In this document: positions 1-7,187 of the stretch, piece after piece | Layout of the letters: every line of letters begins with the position of its first letter | How positions within the stretch are numbered: the first letter of the stretch is position 1 | NCBI RefSeq assembly: GCF_963675065.1 | Contig: NZ_OY775906.1 | Span: forward strand, 3,016,001 to 3,080,000 | Direction: 5' to 3' | Length of the DNA: 64,000 nt | DNA from: an uncultured Draconibacterium sp. | GTDB lineage: Bacteria; Bacteroidota; Bacteroidia; Bacteroidales; Prolixibacteraceae | The notes under the pieces: model-generated | What the model was told of the DNA's origin: nothing | Databases searched by the model: none | The model's input: only the letters and a program-made list of their open reading frames with translations | Made by a program: the position numbers and the translations under genes

Positions 1-293
1 TCGCCCGACTGTAAAACCACCGAAGCAAAACGATTTTCCCAGGCGAAACGGCACGATTCCAAAATCTCGTCATCGCTTACATCGTAGCGAATAACTTTGT
101 CGTTTCCTTTACGAATGCCACAATACAAACAATCCTTGGCGCAAATATTCGAAAACTCCACCAGACCACGGAAATACACTTTATTTCCCGTTTCTTTTAC
201 CTTCACTTCCTGTGCCCGCTTTAACAGCGCAGTGCGTTCTTCGCCTGTAGCCTTTAGTAATTGTATGATTTCCTGTTTATCCAAATCAATCAT
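1..293 (-). CDS. hydE: [FeFe]-hydrogenase maturase HydE (5' part only)
   Basis: Only the first 97 codons are inside the window; the gene runs off the left edge. HydE is a cytoplasmic radical SAM enzyme that acts with HydG and HydF to build the 2Fe subcluster of the [FeFe]-hydrogenase H-cluster. The translation shows the radical SAM motif CX3CX2C as Cys51, Cys55 and Cys58 (CAKDCLYCG), at the place expected for HydE. The ATG is at 291-293. A TATTTTTG element on the same strand (complement of 303-310) lies only 10 bases upstream, so the transcript may be almost leaderless. It is divergent from the TM1266-type gene and hydG. Biotin synthase is the closest alternative, but the neighbours hydG and hydF make HydE the clear choice. 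Confidence 0.9.
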   Translation of the reverse strand, partial: MIDLDKQEIIQLLKATGEERTALLKRAQEVKVKETGNKVYFRGLVEFSNICAKDCLYCGIRKGNDKVIRYDVSDDEILESCRFAWENRFASVVLQSG

Positions 294-624
294 TTTGAGC
301 CACAAAAATATGCTTTTCTGCCCAATAAAACTCAAGAACGAAATGGTATGTTATGTTTTAGAACTAGGTTGCATAACATTTGCAGTTTACAACATTTCTC
401 ATGTTAGTCAATGGAAATTAAATTTACTTTTGTAGCTCATCCTGCGGGAAGGCCACGGCTGACTTTAGGGAAAACGATAAAGGATTAATGATTAACGATA
501 AAGGGTTAATCGCTGATCTGCTTTCCCTGTATTTCCCGTAGAATTTATTTGTAAAACTTAAGTTGATGTTTGTTGACGGAAAGAAAACTTCTGTCTTCCG
601 ACTTCTGACTACTAACTTTTTTAA
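294..624. promoter_or_regulatory. Divergent hyd promoter region
   Basis: This 331-bp gap separates hydE (leftward) from the rightward hyd genes. It holds a TATTTTTG element for hydE (complement of 303-310) and a TACTTTTG element for the rightward genes (425-432); both match the Bacteroidota -7 consensus TAnnTTTG, but neither has a clear TTTG -33 partner. A perfect 8-bp inverted repeat is annotated separately. At 473-510 two near-identical 17-base units (AACGATAAAGGRTTAAT) occur 21 bases apart; their role is unknown. Nothing coding is seen. Confidence 0.4.
348..379. promoter_or_regulatory. Inverted repeat, possible operator
   Basis: ATGTTATG (348-355) and CATAACAT (372-379) form a perfect 8-bp inverted repeat with a 16-base spacer. 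It is centrally placed in the divergent hyd promoter region and overlaps the -33 side of both candidate promoters. Regulator identity is unknown; it does not match the FNR or CRP consensus. It could be a coincidence in AT-rich DNA. Confidence 0.3.
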
Positions 625-870
625 ATGAAACGATTGGGTTTTGTGGGCATAATAATTGAAAACCGCGAGAAGTCTTCGGGAAGCGTAAACCAGGTTCTTA
701 GTCAATATTCTGAACTTATTCTGGCGCGCACCGGCCTGCCCAATGCAAGAGAAAACTATTCCGTTATTACGCTGGTAATTGATGCCACAACCGATGAGTT
801 GGGCCAATTAACCGGAAAACTGGGAAACATTCCGGGTGTATCTGTAAAATCTGGTCTCGCCAAAAAATAG
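625..870 (+). CDS. TM1266-type iron-only hydrogenase system putative regulator
   Basis: An 81-residue protein matching the TM1266 family, small ACT-like proteins found almost only beside HydE/HydF/HydG genes. Recognisable features are the start MKRLGFVGIIIE, the central NARENYSVITLVIDATTDELGQL-type stretch and the terminal KLGNIPGVSVKS segment typical of a NikR-C/ACT-like ferredoxin fold. Family members are called hydrogenase-system regulators from structure and context; no ligand or DNA target is established to my knowledge. It lies 34 bases before hydG on the same strand, so the two are probably co-transcribed. Confidence 0.85.
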   Translation: MKRLGFVGIIIENREKSSGSVNQVLSQYSELILARTGLPNARENYSVITLVIDATTDELGQLTGKLGNIPGVSVKSGLAKK

Positions 871-904
871 AAGAATAAAAACAGATCTTTTAACTCAAAG
901 AAAT

Positions 905-2296
905 ATGTACAACGTACCTGCCGATTTTATCAACGAAGCCAAAGTTTGGGAAACACTAGAGCAGAACAAAAATCCCGAGCCGGCACAAATTAAGGAAGTA
1001 CTGGCCAAAGCTGCCGAAATGAAAGGTTTAAACCTGGCCGATGTCGCTGTTTTAACTTCGATCAGCGATCCGGAAATGCTAGGCGAACTTTTTAACACGG
1101 CAAACACCGTTAAAGAAACCATTTATGGCAAACGCCTGGTGTTGTTTGCGCCACTTTACATTTCGAATTTATGCGCAAACGAATGTTTGTACTGCGCTTT
1201 CAGGGCAACAAATAAAGAAATCGACCGCCATGCACTTTCGCAGGAACACATTGCTCGCGAAACAGAAGTGCTCATCAACCAGGGGCACAAACGAGTATTG
1301 CTTGTTGCCGGTGAGTCGTATCCGAAAAAAGGATTTGACTATGTATTGGAAGCGATTAGAAGCGTTTACAGTGTTAAAAATGAACACGGCGAAATTCGCC
1401 GGGTGAATATAAATGTGGCTCCGCTAACGGTTGATGAATTTAAACAGGTAAAAGCAGAAGGTATTGGGACCTACCAGATTTTTCAGGAAACCTACCACCG
1501 CGAAACCTACCAAAAAGTACACGTTGGCGGTAAAAAACGTGACTACAACTGGCGAGTTTGGGCTTTGCACCGCGCCATGGAAGCCGGAATCGATGATGTT
1601 GGAATTGGCGTATTATTTGGCCTGTTTGACTATCGTTTTGAAATTATGGCAATGATGCAGCACATTTTTGAGCTGGAAGATAAGTTTGGAGTTGGGCCAC
1701 ACACCATAAGTGTTCCACGTATGGAGCCCGCAACCAACAGCGATATGGCATCGCATCCGCCATTCCCTGTTTCGGATATCGATTTTCGTAAGATAGTGGC
1801 CATTCTTCGACTGGCAGTTCCTTACACCGGAATCATCATGTCGACACGAGAAACCGCCAAAATGCGCCGCGACACTTTTGCATTGGGTGTTAGCCAAATC
1901 TCTGCGGGGAGTAAAACCAATCCCGGAGGATATGAGGAAGATGATGCAATCTCAGGCCAGTTTAGTCTTGGCGATCACCGCCCGCTGGATGAAGTGATCC
2001 GCGATGTGGCATCAATGGGTTATATTCCGTCGTTCTGCACAGCGTGTTACCGTATGGGACGAACCGGTCAGGATTTTATGGATCTGGCAAAACCAGGCGA
2101 CATTCGGTTGCATTGTGCCCCGAACGGGCTTAGTTCTTTTAAAGAATATTTACAGAATTATGCATCTCCGGAAACACGTGAGATTGGCGATCAGCTAATT
2201 CGTGAAACAATTGCAGGAATGAGTGGCATCGCAAGACAACGCGCCGAAAAACTGGTAAAACGTGTAGAGGCCGGACGCGATGATGTTTATTGTTAA
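905..2296 (+). CDS. hydG: [FeFe]-hydrogenase maturase HydG
   Basis: A 463-residue radical SAM tyrosine lyase that makes the CO and CN ligands of the H-cluster from tyrosine. The radical SAM motif is Cys90-X3-Cys94-X2-Cys97 (CANECLYC). The HydG-specific C-terminal motif CX2CX22C that binds the auxiliary cluster is exact: Cys378, Cys381 and Cys404. Length is normal for the family. These two motifs together separate HydG from the thiamine enzyme ThiH, which lacks the terminal motif. It follows the TM1266-type gene by 34 bases and precedes aspA by 71 bases on the same strand. Confidence 0.96.
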   Translation: MYNVPADFINEAKVWETLEQNKNPEPAQIKEVLAKAAEMKGLNLADVAVLTSISDPEMLGELFNTANTVKETIYGKRLVLFAPLYISNLCANECLYCAFRATNKEIDRHALSQEHIARETEVLINQGHKRVLLVAGESYPKKGFDYVLEAIRSVYSVKNEHGEIRRVNINVAPLTVDEFKQVKAEGIGTYQIFQETYHRETYQKVHVGGKKRDYNWRVWALHRAMEAGIDDVGIGVLFGLFDYRFEIMAMMQHIFELEDKFGVGPHTISVPRMEPATNSDMASHPPFPVSDIDFRKIVAILRLAVPYTGIIMSTRETAKMRRDTFALGVSQISAGSKTNPGGYEEDDAISGQFSLGDHRPLDEVIRDVASMGYIPSFCTACYRMGRTGQDFMDLAKPGDIRLHCAPNGLSSFKEYLQNYASPETREIGDQLIRETIAGMSGIARQRAEKLVKRVEAGRDDVYC

Positions 2297-2367
2297 CACA
2301 GCCACTAGCCACGAGAATCAAGTGACGAGCTACAACAAAATCATGTAATCCAATAATCAAACAAATC

Positions 2368-3762
2368 ATGGTCAAGACAAGAGAAGAAAGTGACTTTATT
2401 GGAAAGAAGCAAATACCTGCTGATGTTCTTTGGGGCATTCATACGGCTCGCGCGATGGAGAATTTCCCGATTTCGGGACAGAAAGTTCATCCCGAGCTTA
2501 TTAAAGCGTATGGAGAAGTAAAACTGGCCTGTGCGCAAACCAATAATTCACTTGGTTTTTGGGATGATAACACAAAAGCTGAAGCCATTGAAAAGGCGTC
2601 TTTTGAAATGACCCAGGGATTGCTGAATGAACACATTCTGGTGGATGCTTTGCAGGGTGGTGCCGGAACTTCTACCAATATGAATGTAAATGAAGTACTG
2701 GCTAACCGTTCGTTACAGATTCTAAATAAAGAATTAGGTGATTACAATATTGTTTCACCACTTGATAATATTAACCTCCACCAAAGTACCAACGACACCT
2801 ACCCCACCGCACTTAAAATTGCTGCTATTCGATTATTGCGCGAACTGGAACAAAATGTGCTAAACCTTCAGGAGGCTTTTCAGAAAAAAGAGAAGGAATT
2901 TGCGCACATCGTTAAAATAGGGCGTACGCAATTACAAGATGCTGTTCTTACAACATTAGGGCGTGAAATGAGCGCTTATGCTGAAGCTTTTAACCGCGAT
3001 CGCTGGCGCATTTATAAATGTGAAGAACGTTTACGTGTAGTAAATTTGGGCGGGACAGCCATCGGCACGGGACTGGGAGCGCCGAAACAGTTTATTTTTA
3101 GGGTAGTCGACAAACTACGCGAAAACACAAATATTGGACTGGCACGAAGCGAAAACCTGATTGACGGCACCCAAAACGTAGATGTTTTTGTGGAAGTATC
3201 TGGTATATTAAAGGCATGTGCTGTTAATTTACTAAAGATCAGCAACGACCTTCGTTTGCTATCGAGTGGCCCACATGCCGGATTAAGAGAAATTAACCTA
3301 CCACAACTTCAGGTGGGTTCGTCGATTATGCCGGGTAAAGTTAATCCGGTTATTCCGGAAGCTGTTGCACAGGCAGCTATAAAAGTTATGGGCAACGACC
3401 AGGTTGTGGCACAATCCTGCAGCGCCGGGAATCTCGAACTCAACCAGTTTATGCCGCTAATTACCCACAGTTTTTTGGAGTCGATCGATCTCCTTAAAAA
3501 TGCTTGTAAATTATTCAACGAAAAATGTGTTTCAGGTATAACCGCCAACGAAGATGTTTGCCGGACACATGTAAATAACTCAACCGCTACAATTACTGCA
3601 ATTGTTCCTGTAATTGGATACGACCGCTGTTCTGAAATCATCAAAATGGCTGAAAGTTTTGGTTTGTCAATTAAAGAAGCAGCCTTAAAATCAGGATTTT
3701 TAACTGATGAAGAGTTTGACCAACTGATTAGTCCCGAAGCAGTTTGCCGCTTAGGCAACTAA
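2368..3762 (+). CDS. aspA: Aspartate ammonia-lyase
   Basis: A 464-residue cytoplasmic member of the fumarase/aspartase superfamily, converting L-aspartate to fumarate plus ammonium. The superfamily signature GSSIMPGKVN starts at Gly317; Ser318 is the expected catalytic base, the same number as in the Bacillus enzyme. The substrate-loop region QSTNDTYPTALK fits aspartase rather than fumarase. Its place between hydG and hydF is a known Bacteroidota arrangement. Since the bridging amine of the H-cluster dithiolate is thought to draw its nitrogen from ammonium, aspA may supply that ammonium locally; this link is inference. Confidence 0.93.
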   Translation: MVKTREESDFIGKKQIPADVLWGIHTARAMENFPISGQKVHPELIKAYGEVKLACAQTNNSLGFWDDNTKAEAIEKASFEMTQGLLNEHILVDALQGGAGTSTNMNVNEVLANRSLQILNKELGDYNIVSPLDNINLHQSTNDTYPTALKIAAIRLLRELEQNVLNLQEAFQKKEKEFAHIVKIGRTQLQDAVLTTLGREMSAYAEAFNRDRWRIYKCEERLRVVNLGGTAIGTGLGAPKQFIFRVVDKLRENTNIGLARSENLIDGTQNVDVFVEVSGILKACAVNLLKISNDLRLLSSGPHAGLREINLPQLQVGSSIMPGKVNPVIPEAVAQAAIKVMGNDQVVAQSCSAGNLELNQFMPLITHSFLESIDLLKNACKLFNEKCVSGITANEDVCRTHVNNSTATITAIVPVIGYDRCSEIIKMAESFGLSIKEAALKSGFLTDEEFDQLISPEAVCRLGN

Positions 3763-3765
3763 CTC

Positions 3766-3789
3766 TTAACATTTTAACAACACATTAAC
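3766..3789 (+). promoter_or_regulatory. TTAAC direct-repeat box, copy 1
   Basis: Three TTAAC words start at 3766, 3774 and 3785. The last two are separated by six bases (11-base period), the spacing used by PhoB/OmpR-type regulators. The box ends 161 bases before the start of the small Lys/Cys-rich gene at 3950. A near-identical box lies at the same distance before its paralogue at 6761. The response regulator encoded between the two genes is the obvious candidate binder (inference). Confidence 0.5.
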
Positions 3790-3949
3790 ACAGTCGAAAC
3801 ACCCTCATTTTCTGCGACTTGCACATCACAATGAAAATAAAGACTGATTTATCTCATTCTCTACTTGCTTTTGATCTGATTAGTTATTAATATTGAGTCT
3901 AAATAAACATTGAGACAAAAATTATTCTTTAATAACTAAAATTAAAATC

Positions 3950-4246
3950 ATGAAAAAAGTATTATTTCTATTAGCGTTTGTTGCAGTTTACGGAGTATCA
4001 TTAGCAATGACTGAAGCTACAGTTGTTACCAACGATGAGATCGTTCAGGTTGTAGACAATGCTGATAAAGTAGAAAAAGAAAAGAAAGAGGATGGCAAGA
4101 AAGCCGCAAAGTCTGAAGCAAAAGGCGAAGGATGTTCAGATTCAAAAGCTAAAGCAAAAGCAGACGGATGCTCAGGTGAAAAATCAGCAGAAAAGAAAAG
4201 TGACTGCAGCAAAACCTGCGGTGGCGAAAAATCAGGTAAATCATAA
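3950..4246 (+). CDS. Small exported Lys/Cys-rich protein, copy 1
   Basis: A 98-residue protein of unknown function. It has a signal peptide (MKKVLFLLAFVAVYGVSLA, cleavage near residue 19), a short acidic segment, then a low-complexity Lys/Glu/Ala-rich tail with four cysteines (Cys62, 74, 86 and 90). The ending SDCSKTCGGEKS resembles the tail of the 105-residue protein at 6761, and the two share the signal peptide and overall plan, so they are paralogues. The two copies flank a two-component system and share a promoter box. Periplasmic metal, thiol or redox buffering is possible but not shown. A rho-independent terminator follows directly. Confidence 0.75.
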   Translation: MKKVLFLLAFVAVYGVSLAMTEATVVTNDEIVQVVDNADKVEKEKKEDGKKAAKSEAKGEGCSDSKAKAKADGCSGEKSAEKKSDCSKTCGGEKSGKS

Positions 4247-4266
4247 TTGATTACCGTTAATAAAGG

Positions 4267-4301
4267 AAAGTCGTTCATTTTTAATGAGCGACTTTTTTTT
4301 T
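4267..4301 (+). terminator. Rho-independent terminator
   Basis: AAGTCGTTCA (4268-4277) pairs with TGAGCGACTT (4285-4294) with one G-T pair, followed by a run of T to 4301. It ends the small Lys/Cys-rich gene at 3950 about 20 bases after its stop. Confidence 0.85.
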
Positions 4302-4496
4302 GAAAGTCTGCCTCATTACACCAAGTCAATTTAATTCATCTTCCGGCTTCCATCGTCAGCCAACTCCTTTATAAGGGGAGGATTGGTCAATTAGCACTAC
4401 ATTGGTTAAATAAAATCGTCTTTTGAAGAGAACACAAGGGGATGATAAAAACTTAGATTCTAATTGGTGATCACGGTGAATAAAGAATGAGCTTTG

Positions 4497-5189
4497 CTAG
4501 CAATGTAAAATGTAGCCCACCTTAACCACATTTTCGATTGAAATTGAGGGATCTCCGGCAAAGTACTTTCTAAGTTTCGAAATGAATACATCGAGGCTAC
4601 GCCCGGCAAAATAATCGTTCTCGCCCCAAATGGCAGTTAAAATCTGCTCACGCCGAACCACATTCTTTTTCTCCTTACAAAGCATACGCAACACCTCGGC
4701 CTCGCGCGTTGTAAGTCGTTTAATATTTCCATCCAAACTAAGCGAAAGGTTTTCATAATCGAATTCGTAAGCACCAACCTGATACACCGTTTCGGTTTCC
4801 TCCTGGATAAAATCACTACGTTTACTGATGGCTACAATTTTACACCATAACTCGTCCTCATCAAAAGGTTTGGTAATGTAATCGTCGGCGCCAATGTTAT
4901 AGCCTTTCATTTTATCCTCTTTCATAGCGCGTGCCGTAAGAAAAACTATTGGAATTTCGGGCTGTACAGCTTTTACCTTTTTGGCCAGCGTAAAACCATC
5001 CATTTCAGGAAGCATAACATCGAAAATGCAAAAATTGAAATCTCCGTTTTTTTTGAATCCTTTCAGGCCCTTTTCTCCGTCGCGATACAGCGTAACACGA
5101 ACTCCACGACTTTTTAAAAATTCCTCCAGTAAAAATCCAAGGTTAAGGTCGTCCTCAACTAAAATAATGTTTAAGTTTATTTCTTCCAT
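4497..5189 (-). CDS. OmpR-family response regulator
   Basis: A 230-residue two-domain regulator. The receiver domain (about 1-120) has the acidic pair Glu12/Asp13-14, phosphoacceptor Asp57 (IFDVMLPEMDG), Thr85 and Lys107 (TKPFD). A winged-helix DNA-binding domain (about 130-230) contains LTTREAEVLRMLC and the WGENDYFAGRSLDVFISKLRKYF recognition region. It resembles the RprY type common in Bacteroidota. It lies two bases downstream of the histidine kinase gene, so the pair is one transcript. The TTAAC boxes before the two flanking small genes are its likely targets (inference). Confidence 0.92.
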   Translation of the reverse strand: MEEINLNIILVEDDLNLGFLLEEFLKSRGVRVTLYRDGEKGLKGFKKNGDFNFCIFDVMLPEMDGFTLAKKVKAVQPEIPIVFLTARAMKEDKMKGYNIGADDYITKPFDEDELWCKIVAISKRSDFIQEETETVYQVGAYEFDYENLSLSLDGNIKRLTTREAEVLRMLCKEKKNVVRREQILTAIWGENDYFAGRSLDVFISKLRKYFAGDPSISIENVVKVGYILHC

Positions 5190-5191
5190 CT

Positions 5192-6457
5192 TTATGATTT
5201 TTCCAGTGGCAATTGAATCTTAAAAACAGTTCCTTCATCGCTTGTACTTTCAACAACAATGGTTCCGTTATGCGCTTCAACAATTTGTTTTACGTAGGCC
5301 AGCCCAATCCCAAAACCTTTGGCGTTATGCACATCGCCCGTTGGCACCCTGTAGTACTTATCAAAAATATACTTTTGAAATTTAACCGGAATACCAATCC
5401 CGTTATCTTTCACCCAAATTACCAGATTTTCGTTTTCAACGCGGGCCTTAACGGCAATATCGGGCGCACGTTTTGAATATTTTATAGCATTCGAAAGCAA
5501 GTTAACAAATACATTTACAAAATGCATCCGATCGATAAACACTTGGTTATCTCCCGACTCAAGATCATAAGTTATTCGTCCGAACTGCTCATCAATCAAC
5601 ATTTCGCAAGTCGACGCGGCTTCTTTCACCACATCCTCTATTGATGTATTTTCTTTGTTGTAATCAAATTCATTCCGTTCCACAGCTTCAAGCCGTAATA
5701 AGCTCTCAACCAGATTTTGCAGTTTGCGGTTTTCTTTTGTTATCAGCTCGGCATAACTGGTTAATTTTGTTTCATCATCACCATAACGTTTTTTACGGAT
5801 CATATTTGATGCCAACGCAATCGATGACAACGGTGTTTTAAATTCGTGACTTACATTATTCAGCAATTCTTTGGTATGTTTTGCAATACGAATTTCGCGG
5901 TTGTAAATGCGCAACAGGTAAAACAACGAGACGATCAATAAAAAGATCAACACAACCGATCCCACAAACATGTATCCTGCTGTGGCAAAGAAAAAACGTG
6001 TTCGCGATGGAAATTCCACCACCAGCTGATAACCGGTTTGCCCGAGAATTCCTCCCATACACCGCGAGTAGTACAATCCTTTATCGTATTCAGCCTCTAA
6101 TTTTTTTAATTCTTCTGAATCATTTTCCAGAATATACATTTCATACTCCAAATCAATATCATACGATTTTAGCTCATCCTCAATAGCATCATGTATCTTC
6201 TGCCAAACTCCGGAAGTTGTTAATTGTGTTTTTAAACGAACCGTGTCGCAGTCCAGACAAGCTTTTACCTTATTACAAAGTGGTTTATCAGCTGTCAATG
6301 TGGTCATCGTTTCAGCAAGCGCCAGTTCCACACTCTTCTCAAAAACCTTGTCCTGAAAGCGAATGGAATAAACGATCCATTTTATTTGGGTTGCCAGCAG
6401 CGCCAAAATAATCAGCAATGCCAACAAAAATGTATATTTTCGAAATACTGTTTTCAC
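5192..6457 (-). CDS. Membrane sensor histidine kinase with Cys-containing sensor domain
   Basis: A 421-residue kinase: transmembrane helix about 9-30, extracytoplasmic sensor about 31-155, second helix about 158-182, dimerisation domain with phospho-His204 (NVSHEFKTPLSS), then an ATPase domain with the N box (NLLSNAIKYS) and G boxes (DNGIGIP, GFGIGLAYVK). The sensor segment holds Cys61, Cys67, Cys70 (CNKVKACLDC) and Cys133, which would allow metal, disulfide or redox sensing; the signal itself is unknown. It is transcribed with the response regulator, and divergently from the small Lys/Cys-rich gene at 6761. Confidence 0.92.
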   Translation of the reverse strand: MKTVFRKYTFLLALLIILALLATQIKWIVYSIRFQDKVFEKSVELALAETMTTLTADKPLCNKVKACLDCDTVRLKTQLTTSGVWQKIHDAIEDELKSYDIDLEYEMYILENDSEELKKLEAEYDKGLYYSRCMGGILGQTGYQLVVEFPSRTRFFFATAGYMFVGSVVLIFLLIVSLFYLLRIYNREIRIAKHTKELLNNVSHEFKTPLSSIALASNMIRKKRYGDDETKLTSYAELITKENRKLQNLVESLLRLEAVERNEFDYNKENTSIEDVVKEAASTCEMLIDEQFGRITYDLESGDNQVFIDRMHFVNVFVNLLSNAIKYSKRAPDIAVKARVENENLVIWVKDNGIGIPVKFQKYIFDKYYRVPTGDVHNAKGFGIGLAYVKQIVEAHNGTIVVESTSDEGTVFKIQLPLEKS

Positions 6458-6579
6458 GTATTATTTTTTCTTATTCTGGACGAATCAATGATTACTACCA
6501 TAACCACATTAATAACCAATTGTTTTATTGTAGTTGTAAAAGTCAAAAATAGCCATTAAATCAACAATGACTCAGACTG

Positions 6580-6604
6580 TTAATTCCATTAACCTCGCAT
6601 TAAC
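6580..6604 (+). promoter_or_regulatory. TTAAC direct-repeat box, copy 2
   Basis: TTAAT at 6580 and TTAAC at 6589 and 6600 repeat the layout of the box at 3766-3789: the last two words are again separated by exactly six bases and the final word is again preceded by CA. It ends 157 bases before the ATG at 6761 (161 bases for copy 1) and about 23 bases before a TATATTTG -7 element, the place expected for an activator acting at the -35 region. Confidence 0.5.
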
Positions 6605-6626
6605 GCTTATATTAATGTTTAAACAA

Positions 6627-6634
6627 TATATTTG
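6627..6634 (+). promoter_or_regulatory. Bacteroidota -7 element
   Basis: TATATTTG matches TAnnTTTG. No TTTG -33 element is present at the usual distance; the TTAAC box occupies that position instead, consistent with an activator-dependent promoter for the gene at 6761. Transcription would begin near 6640, giving a leader of about 120 bases. Confidence 0.5.
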
Positions 6635-6681
6635 TAACACGATCACAATAAAAACTAAAAAATCATGAAATGAGCATGCAA

Positions 6682-6729
6682 ATGGAATTCATGCGAACCC
6701 GAAATATTTAATGGTCATGCGAATTCCAT
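6682..6729 (+). promoter_or_regulatory. Possible leader hairpin
   Basis: ATGGAATTC (here AATGGAATTC, 6681-6690) pairs with GAATTCCAT (6721-6729) across a 30-base loop, inside the predicted leader of the small gene at 6761. It may affect mRNA stability or translation, or be a short palindromic remnant. Confidence 0.3.
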
Positions 6730-6760
6730 ACGATGCTTTAATAAACAAAAATTAAATCGT

Positions 6761-7078
6761 ATGAAAAGAATTCTAATCGTTATCACTCTGATTGCTGCTT
6801 ACAGTGTTGCAATAGCAAACACTTCGGCGAAGATTAATACAACAAAAAAATCGGAAGTAACTGTAGTTGCCGACGATAATAACTCCGTTGTAATCAACAA
6901 AGAAGAGGACGAAAAAAAGAAGAAAACAGAAAAGAAAGCCACAACCGCTAAAAAAGCCGACAAGAAGGCGACAGGTTGCACCGAAGCACAAAAGAAAAGT
7001 TGTGAAGCATCGGGAAAAACCTGTGGTGATAAAAAAGCCACAACTGAGAAAAAAAGTTGTTGTGGGGGATCGAAGTAA
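6761..7078 (+). CDS. Small exported Lys/Cys-rich protein, copy 2
   Basis: A 105-residue paralogue of the protein at 3950. It has a signal peptide (residues 1-19, MKRILIVITLIAAYSVAIA), a short Val/Asp/Asn segment, then a tail dominated by Lys, Glu, Ala and Thr with five cysteines (Cys73, 81, 88, 100 and 101, ending SCCGGSK). The function is unknown; the exported, Cys-rich tail recalls metal- or thiol-binding proteins, which is only a guess. It is divergent from the kinase gene, and its upstream region repeats the TTAAC box of copy 1. It ends at a strong terminator, so it is not part of a hydF operon. Confidence 0.75.
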   Translation: MKRILIVITLIAAYSVAIANTSAKINTTKKSEVTVVADDNNSVVINKEEDEKKKKTEKKATTAKKADKKATGCTEAQKKSCEASGKTCGDKKATTEKKSCCGGSK

Positions 7079-7101
7079 AATCAACTTCAAATAAATCAAT
7101 T

Positions 7102-7127
7102 AAAGGGTGCTTTGGCACCCTTTTTTT
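7102..7127 (+). terminator. Rho-independent terminator
   Basis: AAAGGGTGC (7102-7110) pairs with GCACCCTTT (7115-7123) around TTTG, with the T run continuing to 7127. It separates the small gene at 6761 from hydF and shows that hydF starts further downstream. Confidence 0.9.
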
Positions 7128-7187
7128 ATGGCAATAATTGCGGAAATTGGATTGAATTTGTACTTTCAGTCGCGCAAAACAGAAAAC

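Larger units (their letters stand above)
6458..6760. promoter_or_regulatory. Divergent promoter region of the kinase and small gene 2
   Basis: This 303-bp gap serves the leftward kinase operon and the rightward small Lys/Cys-rich gene. It contains the second TTAAC box (6580-6604), a TATATTTG -7 element (6627-6634) and a possible leader hairpin (6682-6729), each entered below. Because the box sits between both genes, the two-component system could also regulate itself. No other coding potential is seen. Confidence 0.5.

Noticed and set aside
424..807. A 127-codon leftward frame across the hyd promoter region and the TM1266-type gene
   Set aside because: It is antisense to a recognised gene, spans a promoter region and has no family features.
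7107..7187. Upstream starts of hydF at 7107 or 7128
   Set aside because: 7107 lies inside the terminator stem and 7128 directly follows its T run; the extra residues do not match HydF, whereas 7188 gives the family start.
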